Assembly (NCBI RefSeq): GCF_030908215.1
Contig: NZ_JAVFJK010000004.1
Coordinates: 158,921 to 222,920, forward strand
Source of the DNA: Sinomonas sp. ASV486
Lineage (GTDB): Bacteria > Actinomycetota > Actinomycetes > Actinomycetales > Micrococcaceae
DNA: 64,000 nucleotides
Direction of reading: 5' to 3'
Below, one piece after another: positions 42,793-50,975 of the stretch. The stretch's first letter is position 1. Each line of letters opens with the position of its first letter. The position numbers were made by a program, and so were the translations under genes. The notes below the pieces were generated by a model that saw only the letters and a list, made by a program, of their open reading frames with translations, ran no database searches and was not told the origin of the DNA.

Positions 42793-43650
42793 GTGAGCAA
42801 TCGAGGACAGACGGGCGGCAACGCCCGCGAGATGGCAGAGGACGGTGCGAGGTCCGCGGCGCGCGGAGCGCAGCGGGCGGCTCGTTCCCGTCCGGCCCGG
42901 ATGCTGGCCCGGGCCGGATTCGTGTTCGTGGGAGTGGTGCACGCGCTCATCGCATGGCTCGCCGCGCAGATCGCGATCGGAGCAGGCAGCGGCCATGCGG
43001 ACCAGTCGGGCGCGATCGGGCAGCTCGCGGGGGCGCCGGGCGGACCATTCCTGCTGTGGGCGGCCGCCGTGTGCTGCGGCGCCCTCGCGGTGTGGATGGC
43101 ACTCGACGCCGTGGCCCGGTGGCGCCGCTACGGCAAACCGACGAAGGCGCTCGGGCCGGCCGGGACCGCGGTGGCGTACCTCGCCCTGACGTGGCTGCTG
43201 ATCAGCTTCGCGATCGGAAATCAGGAGAATTCGGGCCAGCAGTCCCAGGAGACCACGGCGAAACTCCTCACGGCCCCGTTCGGCTTTGCATTGCTGATCG
43301 TTGTGGGGCTCGCGGTCCTCGGGGTGGGCGTGTACTTCGGCTACACGGGCATCACGCGGAGCTTCCTCGGCAAGGATGCCCAGCCTGGTGAGACCGCGCC
43401 GGCCTGGGTCAGGGCGGTCGGGACTGTGGGCTACACCGCGAAGGGCGTGGCGGTCGCGGTCCTCGGCATCCTCATCCTCGTGGCCACGATCCGCCACGAC
43501 CCCTCACAGCAGAGCGGCCTCGACGGCGCCCTCAAGGGACTCGCGGCCCAGCCCTTCGGGGACTGGATCCTCGGGGCGGTCGCCGTCGGCCTGTTCTGCT
43601 ACGGGGTCTACAGCGCCGCGCGGGCGAAGTACGGGGACTTCGCCCGGTAG
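42793..43650 (+). CDS. DUF1206 membrane protein
   Basis: A 285-residue integral membrane protein of the DUF1206 family, made of three repeats of two transmembrane helices. Repeat openings are ARAGFVFVGVVHALIAWLA, ALGPAGTAVAYLALTWLLI, and AVGTVGYTAKGVAVAVLGILI; each is followed by a second helix ending in aromatic residues. The function is unknown. GGGAGG lies six bases before the GTG start. It is divergent from purA and convergent with the CoA ligase gene, with a hairpin between. Confidence 0.85.
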   Translation: MSNRGQTGGNAREMAEDGARSAARGAQRAARSRPARMLARAGFVFVGVVHALIAWLAAQIAIGAGSGHADQSGAIGQLAGAPGGPFLLWAAAVCCGALAVWMALDAVARWRRYGKPTKALGPAGTAVAYLALTWLLISFAIGNQENSGQQSQETTAKLLTAPFGFALLIVVGLAVLGVGVYFGYTGITRSFLGKDAQPGETAPAWVRAVGTVGYTAKGVAVAVLGILILVATIRHDPSQQSGLDGALKGLAAQPFGDWILGAVAVGLFCYGVYSAARAKYGDFAR

Positions 43651-43659
43651 TCCGCCCAC

Positions 43660-43702
43660 TGGCGCACGACGACGCGGACGCGCGTCCCGCCGTCGTGCGC
43701 CA
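43660..43702. terminator. Bidirectional hairpin of the GCACGACGGCGG family
   Basis: TGGCGCACGACG---GG and its near-complement CC---CGTCGTGCGCCA form a stem of about 14 pairs between the convergent DUF1206 and CoA ligase genes. It ends 13 bp before the ligase stop codon, so it can terminate both. Confidence 0.7.
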
Positions 43703-43714
43703 CGGACGTCGTGG

Positions 43715-45271
43715 TCACCCCGCGTACTGCCTGCGCAGCTCGGCCTTGCGGATCTTCCCGCTTGCCGTGCGGGGCATCTCGGTCACAAACACCACGGACT
43801 TGGGGATCTTATAGCGGGCGAGGCGCCCATCGAGGTGGGCGCGGACGCTGGCCTCGGTCAGAGACGTGCCCTCCCTCAGGGTCACAATGGCCCGCGGCAC
43901 TTCGCCCCATTTGTCATCGGGAACCCCGATGACGGCCACGGACGCGACGGCATCGAGCTCAACGATGACGGCCTCGACTTCGGCCGGGTAGATGTTCTCC
44001 CCGCCGGAGATGATCATGTCCTTGAGCCGATCCGAGACGAACAGGAAGCCCTCCTCGTCGCGGTAGCCCATGTCCCCGGACTTGAACCAGATGCCATCCG
44101 CGTAGGATTCGCGCGTCGCGTCGGTGCGGTTCCAGTACTCCTTGATCACGTTGGGTCCGGCGATCTGGATCTCACCGACCTCACCGGGCGCGAGCACCTG
44201 GCCGAGCGGGTCGGCGATGCGGATGTCCGTGAAGAACTGCGGGAGCCCGGACGAGCCGGCCTTCTCCTTGGACCGCCACACCGGCAGCGTCGTGGCACCC
44301 GGCGCCGTCTCGGTCATGCCGTAGCCGTTGGAGAAGCCCAGTCCGCGCCCCTCGTACGCCTCGAGGACGCGCACCGGCACGGCGGATCCGCCGCACGTGA
44401 GCTTGTCCAGCGAGCTGAGGTCCGTCGCGTCCCAGTCGGGGTGCTCGCAGAGCATCTGGAACGTGGTCGGCACCCCGTTGAGGGACGTGACCCCGCGCTC
44501 CTGGATGGTCCGCAGGACTTGGCCGGGCTCGAATCTGGACTCGAGGACCACGGTGGCGCCCTTGAGCAGCATCGGCAGGAGGCCCATGTCGAGCGAGGCC
44601 ACGTGGAACAGGGGCGAGATCATGAGCGCGACGTCGTTGCGGTTGACGTCCATGTCGGTGATCACGTTGATGCAGTTCCACGTGATGTTCCCGTGCGTGA
44701 GCAGCGCGCCCTTGGGCCTGCCCGTCGTCCCGGAGGTGTACAGGATCAGGGCACCGTCGTCATGCGTCACCGTCTCGTCGATCACCTCCGCGGGCGCCGC
44801 CGCGAGGGCCTGCTCGTAGAGCTCAATACCCCGTTCGACGGCGGGCCCCGCCTGTGCGGTCGGCGCGGGCTCCGCTTGGCCCACCACCAGTCGGTTCCGC
44901 ACGCCGGTATCCTCGGCCGCGGCAGCGGCCAAGGCCTCGAGCGCCGATCCGTTGACGAGGAGCCGGGCCCCGGAGTCCTGGAGCTGGTACTGCAGCTCGG
45001 GGGCGGCGAGCCGCGTGTTGAGCGGGATGAAGATCGCCCCGAGAAGTCCCGCGGCGAAGAACGTCTCCACGAAGGCCGGATCGTTCTCGCCGAGGTAAGC
45101 GATGCGGTCGCCGCGGGCCACCCCGCGGCGGCGCAGCGCGTTCGCGAGGCGGTCGGCGCGCTCGGAGAGCTCGTCGTAGGAGATTTCGCGCTCTCCCGCG
45201 ACCAGGGCAACCTTCGGGCCCGACTTCGGGCGACGCCGGTGGAGCCACGAGCCAACACCGTTGTTGTACAT
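43715..45271 (-). CDS. Acyl-CoA ligase of the phenylpropanoid operon (CouL/Phd-type)
   Basis: A 518-residue AMP-forming ligase. It shows LILYTSGTTGRPKGALLTHGN, FSNGYGMTETAPG, SGDMGYRDEEGFLFVSDRLKDMIISGGENIYPAEVE, and the C-terminal lysine motif PRTASGKIRKAELR. On its own it would be called a fatty-acid ligase. As the last gene of a SDR/amidohydrolase/acyl-CoA dehydrogenase/MaoC/transporter operon behind a MarR gene, it best fits the ligase that activates hydroxycinnamates or phenylpropionates (CouL in Rhodococcus). The substrate is inference from context. GAGGAGGT precedes the ATG. Confidence 0.85.
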   Translation of the reverse strand: MYNNGVGSWLHRRRPKSGPKVALVAGEREISYDELSERADRLANALRRRGVARGDRIAYLGENDPAFVETFFAAGLLGAIFIPLNTRLAAPELQYQLQDSGARLLVNGSALEALAAAAAEDTGVRNRLVVGQAEPAPTAQAGPAVERGIELYEQALAAAPAEVIDETVTHDDGALILYTSGTTGRPKGALLTHGNITWNCINVITDMDVNRNDVALMISPLFHVASLDMGLLPMLLKGATVVLESRFEPGQVLRTIQERGVTSLNGVPTTFQMLCEHPDWDATDLSSLDKLTCGGSAVPVRVLEAYEGRGLGFSNGYGMTETAPGATTLPVWRSKEKAGSSGLPQFFTDIRIADPLGQVLAPGEVGEIQIAGPNVIKEYWNRTDATRESYADGIWFKSGDMGYRDEEGFLFVSDRLKDMIISGGENIYPAEVEAVIVELDAVASVAVIGVPDDKWGEVPRAIVTLREGTSLTEASVRAHLDGRLARYKIPKSVVFVTEMPRTASGKIRKAELRRQYAG

Positions 45272-45310
45272 GGGGACCTCCTCAGGTCGGGTTGGGCAGC
45301 GGGCGGGGCC

Positions 45311-46648
45311 TCAGCGGACCGTGGTGAGGTCGTTGTCCTTGGACTCGCGGGTCAGCAGGATGAAGACCGCCGAGACGAGGGACATGATGGCAAGGAACCC
45401 GACCACTGCACCGATGCTCTGGCCCGAGTCCTTGTAGAGCGAGGCGACGATGCCCGGCGTGAACCCGGCGCCGATGAGGGTGGCGAGCTGGTAGCCCAGC
45501 GCCGCGCCGGTGTAGCGGGACGTGGTGCCGAACTGCTCCGAGACGAACGCGGCGAGCGGCCCGTACAGCGTCGAGTGGAAGACGAGGGCGAGGGTGAACG
45601 CGAGGAACACGAGCCACACGTTGCCCGAGCCGAGAAGGCCGAACATCGGGAACAAGTACGCGACGAACAGGATGAGGCCCGCGATCATGACGGGGCGCCG
45701 GCCGAACCGGTCGGAGAGCCGGCCACCGAAGAGCACGAACGCGATCGAGATCGCCGAGGCCGCCGCGAACCCGTACAGCACGCCCTGCTGGGGGGCACCC
45801 TTGGAGACTGCATAGGTCACCGCGAACGTGGGCAGCACGACTTGGAGGCCGAAGCCCGCGGCGCCCGCAAGCATGATGAAGATGAGCGCCTTGGGCCGGC
45901 GCAGGACCTCGATGAGCGGGACCTTCGGCTTCGCACCCTTGGCCTCCTCCGCCTTCTTCTCTGCCTCGACGGCCTCCGAGAAGATCGGGCTCTCGGTGAC
46001 GCGGAGTCTGACGAACAGGCCGACCACGAGGAGCGCGAACGAGAGCAGGAACGGGATGCGCCAGCCCCACGAGAGGAACTGGTCCCCGGGCAGCGCCGAG
46101 ACGATGCCCATCATGACCGTGCCGAGCACAGCGCCCGTGGGGGCACCGGCGTTGACGAACGACGCCGCGAATCCTCGCCTCTTCGGGTTGGAGTGCTCGA
46201 GGGCCATGAGCGCCGCGCCACCCCATTCGCCACCTACGGCGATGCCCTGCAGCACGCGGAGCACCACGAGGAGCACCGCGCCCCATGGGCCGATGAGGTT
46301 CGCGCCGGGAATGAGGCCGATGGCCGCCGAGGCCAGGCCCATCACGGTCATCGAGATGATGAGCATGCCCTTGCGGCCCATCCGGTCACCGAAGTGGCCG
46401 AAGATCACGCCGCCGAGCGGGCGGGCGACGTAGCCTGCCGCGAACGTCGCGTACGCTGCCACGACGCCGACCCACGGGTCCGTCCCGGCGAAGAACACCT
46501 TCGGGAACGCGACCGCGGCGGCGGTTGCGTAGAGGAGGAAGTCGTAGAACTCGATGGTGCTGCCCATGTAGCTGGACAGGATGACCGTGCGCGCTTCCTT
46601 GCGCTGCGCGGTCGTGCTCATCTGGCTGAGCGTGGTGTTTCCGGACAT
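45311..46648 (-). CDS. MHS-family MFS transporter (putative aromatic acid uptake)
   Basis: A 445-residue inner-membrane proton symporter of the metabolite:H+ symporter group. It has twelve hydrophobic segments, with GSTIEFYDFLLYATAAAVAFPKVFF at the start. The loop signatures are GHFGDRMGRKGMLIISM and GGRLSDRFGRRPVMI, and RVLQGIAVGGEWGGAALMALEHSNPKRRG lies between. MHS proteins take up small organic acids. Its place between the MaoC and ligase genes suggests uptake of the phenylpropanoid substrate, as CouT/PhdT does elsewhere. Confidence 0.85.
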   Translation of the reverse strand: MSGNTTLSQMSTTAQRKEARTVILSSYMGSTIEFYDFLLYATAAAVAFPKVFFAGTDPWVGVVAAYATFAAGYVARPLGGVIFGHFGDRMGRKGMLIISMTVMGLASAAIGLIPGANLIGPWGAVLLVVLRVLQGIAVGGEWGGAALMALEHSNPKRRGFAASFVNAGAPTGAVLGTVMMGIVSALPGDQFLSWGWRIPFLLSFALLVVGLFVRLRVTESPIFSEAVEAEKKAEEAKGAKPKVPLIEVLRRPKALIFIMLAGAAGFGLQVVLPTFAVTYAVSKGAPQQGVLYGFAAASAISIAFVLFGGRLSDRFGRRPVMIAGLILFVAYLFPMFGLLGSGNVWLVFLAFTLALVFHSTLYGPLAAFVSEQFGTTSRYTGAALGYQLATLIGAGFTPGIVASLYKDSGQSIGAVVGFLAIMSLVSAVFILLTRESKDNDLTTVR

Positions 46649-46714
46649 GATGATTTCCTTGGGGACGGAAATGATGCTGGTAAGGGTGGGTTTGGTGGGG
46701 CGGGAACTGCAGGT

Positions 46715-47191
46715 CTACTTGTAGAAGCGCGCGAGGAACTCGGCGACGACGGCGGGGCGCTCCTGGCCCTCGATCTCGATGGTCGCCGTGACCTTGATCT
46801 GGGCGCCGCCCTTGACCTCGGACACCTCGGCGATCGAGCCGAGCATGCGGACCTTCGAGCCGACCTTGACCGGCGAGGTGAAGCGGACCCTGTCGAGGCC
46901 GTAGTTGACCTTGGTGGTGACGCCGTCGACGTCGAACAGCTCGCCCCAGAACGGGATGAGCAGGCTCAGGGTGAGGAAGCCGTGCGCGATCGGCGCGCCG
47001 AACGGGCCGTCCTTGGCGCGTTCGGGGTCGGTGTGGATCCACTGGTGGTCGCCGGTCGCGTCGGCGAAGAGGTTGATGCGGTCCTGGGTGATCTCCATCC
47101 AGTCGGTCGCGCCGAGGTCGGCGCCGGTCATGGTCAGGAGCTGGTCGAAGTCGACAACGAGCCTCGGCTCGATGGTGCGGGGCGCGGTCAT
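46715..47191 (-). CDS. MaoC-family enoyl-CoA hydratase (CouM-like)
   Basis: A 158-residue hot-dog-fold hydratase. The R-hydratase signature is FADATGDHQWIHTDPERAKDGPFGAPIAHGFLTLSL, with the catalytic Asp and His. It would hydrate the aryl-enoyl-CoA made by the operon's ligase or dehydrogenase to the beta-hydroxyacyl-CoA. It lies 20 bp after the acyl-CoA dehydrogenase gene and has AAGGAGA before its ATG. Confidence 0.88.
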   Translation of the reverse strand: MTAPRTIEPRLVVDFDQLLTMTGADLGATDWMEITQDRINLFADATGDHQWIHTDPERAKDGPFGAPIAHGFLTLSLLIPFWGELFDVDGVTTKVNYGLDRVRFTSPVKVGSKVRMLGSIAEVSEVKGGAQIKVTATIEIEGQERPAVVAEFLARFYK

Positions 47192-47211
47192 GGGATTCTC
47201 CTTGGAGTTCT

Positions 47212-48471
47212 CTACTTCGTGAAGGCGCTGTGCCCCGTGAGGGCGCGGCCGATGATGAGGGCGTTGATCTCGTGGGTGCCCTCGTAGGAGTAGACGGCCT
47301 CGGCGTCGGCGTGGAAGCGGGCCACGTCGGTGTCGAGGGTGATGCCGTTGCCGCCCACGACTTCGCGGGCGAGCGCGACGGTCTCGCGCATGAGCAGGGA
47401 CGTCTGCATCTTGGCGAGGGCCGAGTCCTGGTCGCGGTAGATGCCCTTCTCCTGCTGCTCAGTCAGCCTGACCACGAGCGAGAGGCTCGAGGTGAGGTTG
47501 CCGAGCATGCGGGCGAGCTTCTCCTGGACGAGCTGGAACGAGCCGAGCTGGCGGCCGAACTGCTCGCGTTCTCTGACGTAGCGCAGGGCGGCCTCGAACG
47601 CGCCCGCCTGGATGCCCGTGGCGATCCACGCGACGTCCGAGCGCATGCCCCTCAGCATCGCGGCAACGTCCTTGAACGAGTTCACGTTGTGGAGGCGGTC
47701 GGCCTCGGTGACCCGGACGCCGTCGAGCGTGATGTGGGCGTTCTGCATCATGCGCAGGGCGGTCTTGCGGTGGATCTTCGTCAGCGTGACGCCGGGCGCC
47801 TCTCGCGGGACGAGGAACGCCTTGACCTGGCCGTCCGCGACATCGCGGGCGAAGACCGCCAGCACATCCGCGGTGAACGCGCCGCCGATCCAGCGCTTCT
47901 CGCCGTCGAGGATCCACGTGTCGCCGTTCTCGCCCGGCTCACGCCGAGCCGTCGTGGCGAGGCCGCCCGCGATGTCCGAGCCGGATTCGGGCTCGGTCAG
48001 CGAGAAGACGCCCTTGAGGGAGAAGTCGATGACCTTCGGCATCCACTCGCGCTTCTGCTCCTCGGACGCGCCCACGCGGATGGCCGTGCGGAAGAGCCCG
48101 GCCTGAGCCGTGTAGAACGTGGCGATCGAGGCGTCGGTGCGAGCAAGCTCGAAGATGCGGAAGCCCTGGTAGATCCCGCGGGCCGGCTTGGTGCGGCCCT
48201 CGGTCAGCTCGGCCGGCTCCATGAGGTCCAGGTCGATGAGCGGCTGCGCGATCTCGTAGGGGAATTCGCCCCGCTCCCAGTAGTCGCCGACGAGCGGCTT
48301 GGCCTTCTCCTCGAGGAAGTCGCGGAGGCGGCCGAGGACCCGGCGCTCGTCGGGCGTGAGGAGGGACTCGGCGTCGTACCAGTCGGCCACCTCATACAGT
48401 CGCCCAGGAGTGGGAGAAGCGGCGCCGGCCGGGTTCACGCTCGAGGCGAGCTCCGTCGTCGTGCCTGCCAT
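47212..48471 (-). CDS. Acyl-CoA dehydrogenase of the phenylpropanoid operon (PhdA-like)
   Basis: A 419-residue FAD flavoprotein. It has GVFSLTEPESGSDIAGGLATTARR, the substrate/FAD region NAHITLDGVRVTEADRL, REREQFGRQLGSFQLVQEKLARM, and a catalytic Glu in YSYEGTHEINALIIGRAL. It resembles glutaryl-CoA-type dehydrogenases. In this operon it could desaturate saturated phenylpropionyl-CoA, letting dihydrocinnamates enter the same route. The ATG at 48471 is used; a GTG at 48480, overlapping the upstream gene, is an alternative start. Confidence 0.85.
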   Translation of the reverse strand: MAGTTTELASSVNPAGAASPTPGRLYEVADWYDAESLLTPDERRVLGRLRDFLEEKAKPLVGDYWERGEFPYEIAQPLIDLDLMEPAELTEGRTKPARGIYQGFRIFELARTDASIATFYTAQAGLFRTAIRVGASEEQKREWMPKVIDFSLKGVFSLTEPESGSDIAGGLATTARREPGENGDTWILDGEKRWIGGAFTADVLAVFARDVADGQVKAFLVPREAPGVTLTKIHRKTALRMMQNAHITLDGVRVTEADRLHNVNSFKDVAAMLRGMRSDVAWIATGIQAGAFEAALRYVREREQFGRQLGSFQLVQEKLARMLGNLTSSLSLVVRLTEQQEKGIYRDQDSALAKMQTSLLMRETVALAREVVGGNGITLDTDVARFHADAEAVYSYEGTHEINALIIGRALTGHSAFTK

Positions 48472-48472
48472 C

Positions 48473-49360
48473 TCAACCACCGAGCCCGAGGAGCTTGACC
48501 GCGTTTCCCTTGAGGATCTTGGGGCGGACCTCGTCCTTGAGTGGGAGGTCGGCGAAGGCGCCGAGCCATTTGGCCGGGGTGATGAGCGGGTAGTCGGTGC
48601 CGAAGAGCACCTTGTCCTGGAGCATGGAGTTCGAGGCCTTCACGAGGGATTCGGGGAAGTACTTCGGGGACCAGCCGGAGAGGTCAATGAACACATTCGA
48701 CTTGTGCGTCGCGATCGAGTTCGCCTCGTCCTGCCACGGGACCGAGGGGTGCGCCATGATCACCGTCAGGCCCGGGAAGTCCGCGGCGACGGCGTCGAGC
48801 AGGATCGGGTTCGAGTAGCCGAGCTTGATCCCGTATCCCCCGGGCAGGCCCGCGCCCATCCCGTTCTGGCCGGTGTGGAAGATGGCCGGGAGGCCGAGCT
48901 CCTGGAGCGTCTCCCAGAGCGGGTAGAACTCCTCGCTGGACGGGTCGAAGCCCTGCAGGGAGGGATGGAACTTGAAGCCCCGCGCGCCGAGCTCGAGGGC
49001 CTGGTGCTTGGCACGGGCGATCGCGTCCGCGCCGGTGCGGGGATCGACCGAGCCGAACGGGATGAGGACGTCGTTGTGCTCGGCGGCGCCGGCAATGAGG
49101 TCCTCGATCGAGTTGGGCTCGTGCTTGAGCTGGGTCCGGGCGTCGACGGTGAAGATGACGGCGGCCATGTTCAGCTCGCGGTAGGTTTCCGCGACCTTCT
49201 CGAGGCTCGGTGAGCGGTCGTCGGCCTTGAAGTACTTCGCCGAGGCCTCGTTGAGTGCGTCGGGGAGGGAGCAATGGCCGTGCCCATCGATCTCGATGTG
49301 CACGTGCATGTCGATCGCGTCGATCGACGAGACGTCGATCCCGAGTTCGTAGCGGGCCAT
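48473..49360 (-). CDS. Amidohydrolase-superfamily hydrolase (CouO-like beta-ketoacyl-CoA hydrolase)
   Basis: A 295-residue TIM-barrel metal enzyme of the ACMSD-like amidohydrolase branch. The metal ligands appear as DMHVHIE, IFHTGQNG, MAHPSVPW and FGTDYPLI. In the Rhodococcus cou pathway such a protein (CouO) splits 4-hydroxyphenyl-beta-ketoacyl-CoA to hydroxybenzoate and acetyl-CoA. The presence of ligase, MaoC hydratase and SDR in the same operon makes that the best reading. It starts one base after the SDR stop and ends beside the next start. Confidence 0.83.
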   Translation of the reverse strand: MARYELGIDVSSIDAIDMHVHIEIDGHGHCSLPDALNEASAKYFKADDRSPSLEKVAETYRELNMAAVIFTVDARTQLKHEPNSIEDLIAGAAEHNDVLIPFGSVDPRTGADAIARAKHQALELGARGFKFHPSLQGFDPSSEEFYPLWETLQELGLPAIFHTGQNGMGAGLPGGYGIKLGYSNPILLDAVAADFPGLTVIMAHPSVPWQDEANSIATHKSNVFIDLSGWSPKYFPESLVKASNSMLQDKVLFGTDYPLITPAKWLGAFADLPLKDEVRPKILKGNAVKLLGLGG

Positions 49361-49361
49361 G

Positions 49362-50297
49362 TCAGCGGGCCTCTGCGGCAGCGGGCTGAAGGTCGGCGGG
49401 AAGCGGGAGGAACTCCTCGCCGACGCTCTGGAGGTGGGCGCCGATGAGCTCGGCGCCCTGGGCGCGGAGCGCCTCGTACGTCCAGCCGCCCTCGCGGTAG
49501 TCCGTCGTGGCGGCGTCGGGGTGGGTCCAGACCTGGAGTCGGTCGCCGCCGGCGCCGATGGCCTGGCCGCTGATGCCGGCCGCCTCGTCGGAGGCGAGAT
49601 ACGCGACGAGGCCGGCGACGTCGTCGGCCGTCCCGAAGCCCAGATCGTGGCGGAAGAACGCCGGCATGGCCTCGCCGCGCTCGTCGGCCTCGACGGCCTT
49701 GGCGAAGTACGGGACGGTCTTGGTCATCGCGGTCGCGGCGACGGGGATGACCGCGTTGACGGTCACGCCGGCCTTCTTCATCTCGAGGGCCCACGTGCGG
49801 ACCATGCCCACGATTCCGGCCTTCGCGGCGGCGTAGTTGGTCTGGCCGAAGTTGCCGCGCTGGCCCGTCGGGGAGCCGATCGTGACGATCCGGCCCTGGA
49901 CGTTGTTGGCCTTGAAGTACGCGAAGGCCTCACGGACGCACGTGAACGTGCCCTTGAGGTGGACGTTGATGACGAGGTCGAAGTCATCGTCCGTCATCTT
50001 CAGCAGGCTCTTGTCGCGCAGAATCCCGGCGTTCGTGACGAGGATGTCGAGGCGGCCGAACGCGTTCACCGCGCCGTCCACGAGCGCCTTCGCGGCCTCG
50101 GTGCTCCCGACCGGCACGACGACGGCGGTCGCCTGGCCGCCGTCGGCCTCGATCTGCGCCACGGCGGCGGCTGCCGTCTCCGCGTTGACGTCATTGATCA
50201 CGACGGCGGCGCCCTGCCGCGCGAGCTCACGGGCATAGGCGAGGCCGAGGCCCTGTCCGCTGCCGGTGACGATTGCTACCTTGCCTGCCAGGCTCAT
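49362..50297 (-). CDS. SDR-family beta-hydroxyacyl-CoA dehydrogenase (CouN-like)
   Basis: A 311-residue short-chain dehydrogenase. It shows the NAD-binding TGSGQGLGLAYARELA, NAGILRDKSLLKM, and the catalytic Ser-Tyr-Lys set in IGSPTGQRGNFGQTNYAAAKAG. It has the C-terminal extension ending DGWTYEAL-like (REGGWTYEALRAQGAELI) seen in multifunctional beta-oxidation SDRs. It would oxidise the aryl-beta-hydroxyacyl-CoA. AAGGAG lies before the ATG at 50297, which I choose over the frame start at 50384. It is the first gene of the operon, divergent from the MarR gene. Confidence 0.86.
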   Translation of the reverse strand: MSLAGKVAIVTGSGQGLGLAYARELARQGAAVVINDVNAETAAAAVAQIEADGGQATAVVVPVGSTEAAKALVDGAVNAFGRLDILVTNAGILRDKSLLKMTDDDFDLVINVHLKGTFTCVREAFAYFKANNVQGRIVTIGSPTGQRGNFGQTNYAAAKAGIVGMVRTWALEMKKAGVTVNAVIPVAATAMTKTVPYFAKAVEADERGEAMPAFFRHDLGFGTADDVAGLVAYLASDEAAGISGQAIGAGGDRLQVWTHPDAATTDYREGGWTYEALRAQGAELIGAHLQSVGEEFLPLPADLQPAAAEAR

Positions 50298-50355
50298 GCC
50301 CTGCTCCTTGCCGTGTGCCGCTGCGGCCTCGTTCGTGAGACCCTTGTCACAGTCC

Positions 50356-50384
50356 ATGAAATACTGGATCATTGAAAATGTCAA
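50356..50384 (-). promoter_or_regulatory. Predicted promoter of the phenylpropanoid operon
   Basis: On the minus strand a perfect TTGACA (50384-50379) is followed after 17 bp by TTTCAT (50361-50356). The -35 lies inside the palindrome at 50368-50388. Confidence 0.6.
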
Positions 50385-50388
50385 CGAT
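50368..50388. promoter_or_regulatory. MarR-type operator between the divergent genes
   Basis: ATCATTGA and TCAACGAT are 8-bp arms matching at seven positions around a 5-bp centre, giving TTGA-N5-TCAA. The palindrome covers the -35 of the operon promoter, where the divergently encoded MarR protein could block it. Confidence 0.7.
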
Positions 50389-50416
50389 TTATCTTGAGTA
50401 CTTCTTGGAGGACGGC

Positions 50417-50887
50417 GTGAGCGTGCAGGACGACGTAGAGGTGAGCGTGCCGCGGCTCGCCGAGGCGGCCATCGCCGACGACATCGGGCTTCTCCTCGCG
50501 AAGCTGCACGCGGCCGGCTCGGTTCTCAACAACCGCACTCTCGCGGCCTTCGAACTGCGCGAGCGCTCGTACTCGGTGCTGCGGCTCGCCTGCAGCGGAC
50601 TCGAGCCGACGCAGCGCGAGCTCGCCGACTTCCTCAGCCTCGATCCGAGCCAGATCGTGGCACTCGTGGACGAGCTCGAAGGACGCGGCCTCGTGACACG
50701 CGAACAGGGACGGACTGACCGGCGGCAGAAGATCGTGCTCGCGACTCCCGAGGGCGCGAGCATCCATGCCGCGGCGGAGGCTGCAGTGGCGGCGAGCGAA
50801 GCGGAGACGCTGTCGGCACTCGCGCCCTCAGAGACCGTGACCCTCAGGTCACTGCTGCGGAAGGCCCTCTGGAGCGGCGCCGCGTAG
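50417..50887 (+). CDS. MarR-family regulator of the phenylpropanoid operon (CouR/PhdR-like)
   Basis: A 156-residue MarR protein: RSYSVLRLACSGLEPTQRELADFLSLDPSQIVALVDELEGRGLVTREQGRTDRRQKIVLATPEGASIHAAAEAAV. CouR and PhdR, the regulators of homologous pathways, are MarR proteins that release DNA when they bind the aryl-CoA. I use the GTG at 50417 because GGAGG precedes it by five bases. The in-frame TTG at 50372 and ATG at 50378 fall inside the operator. Confidence 0.86.
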   Translation: MSVQDDVEVSVPRLAEAAIADDIGLLLAKLHAAGSVLNNRTLAAFELRERSYSVLRLACSGLEPTQRELADFLSLDPSQIVALVDELEGRGLVTREQGRTDRRQKIVLATPEGASIHAAAEAAVAASEAETLSALAPSETVTLRSLLRKALWSGAA

Positions 50888-50975
50888 GCGAAGGACCGAC
50901 GGCGCCCCAACCCACCAACGCGGGGCCATGTCCCCCGCGACGCGGGACATGGCCCCGCTATGGGCGCGGCGCGGC

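Noticed and set aside
43301-47287. Plus-strand ORF of 1328 codons across the ligase, transporter and MaoC genes
   Set aside because: It runs antisense to three recognised enzymes. Its composition is the reverse complement of high-GC codon use, so it is not a giant protein.
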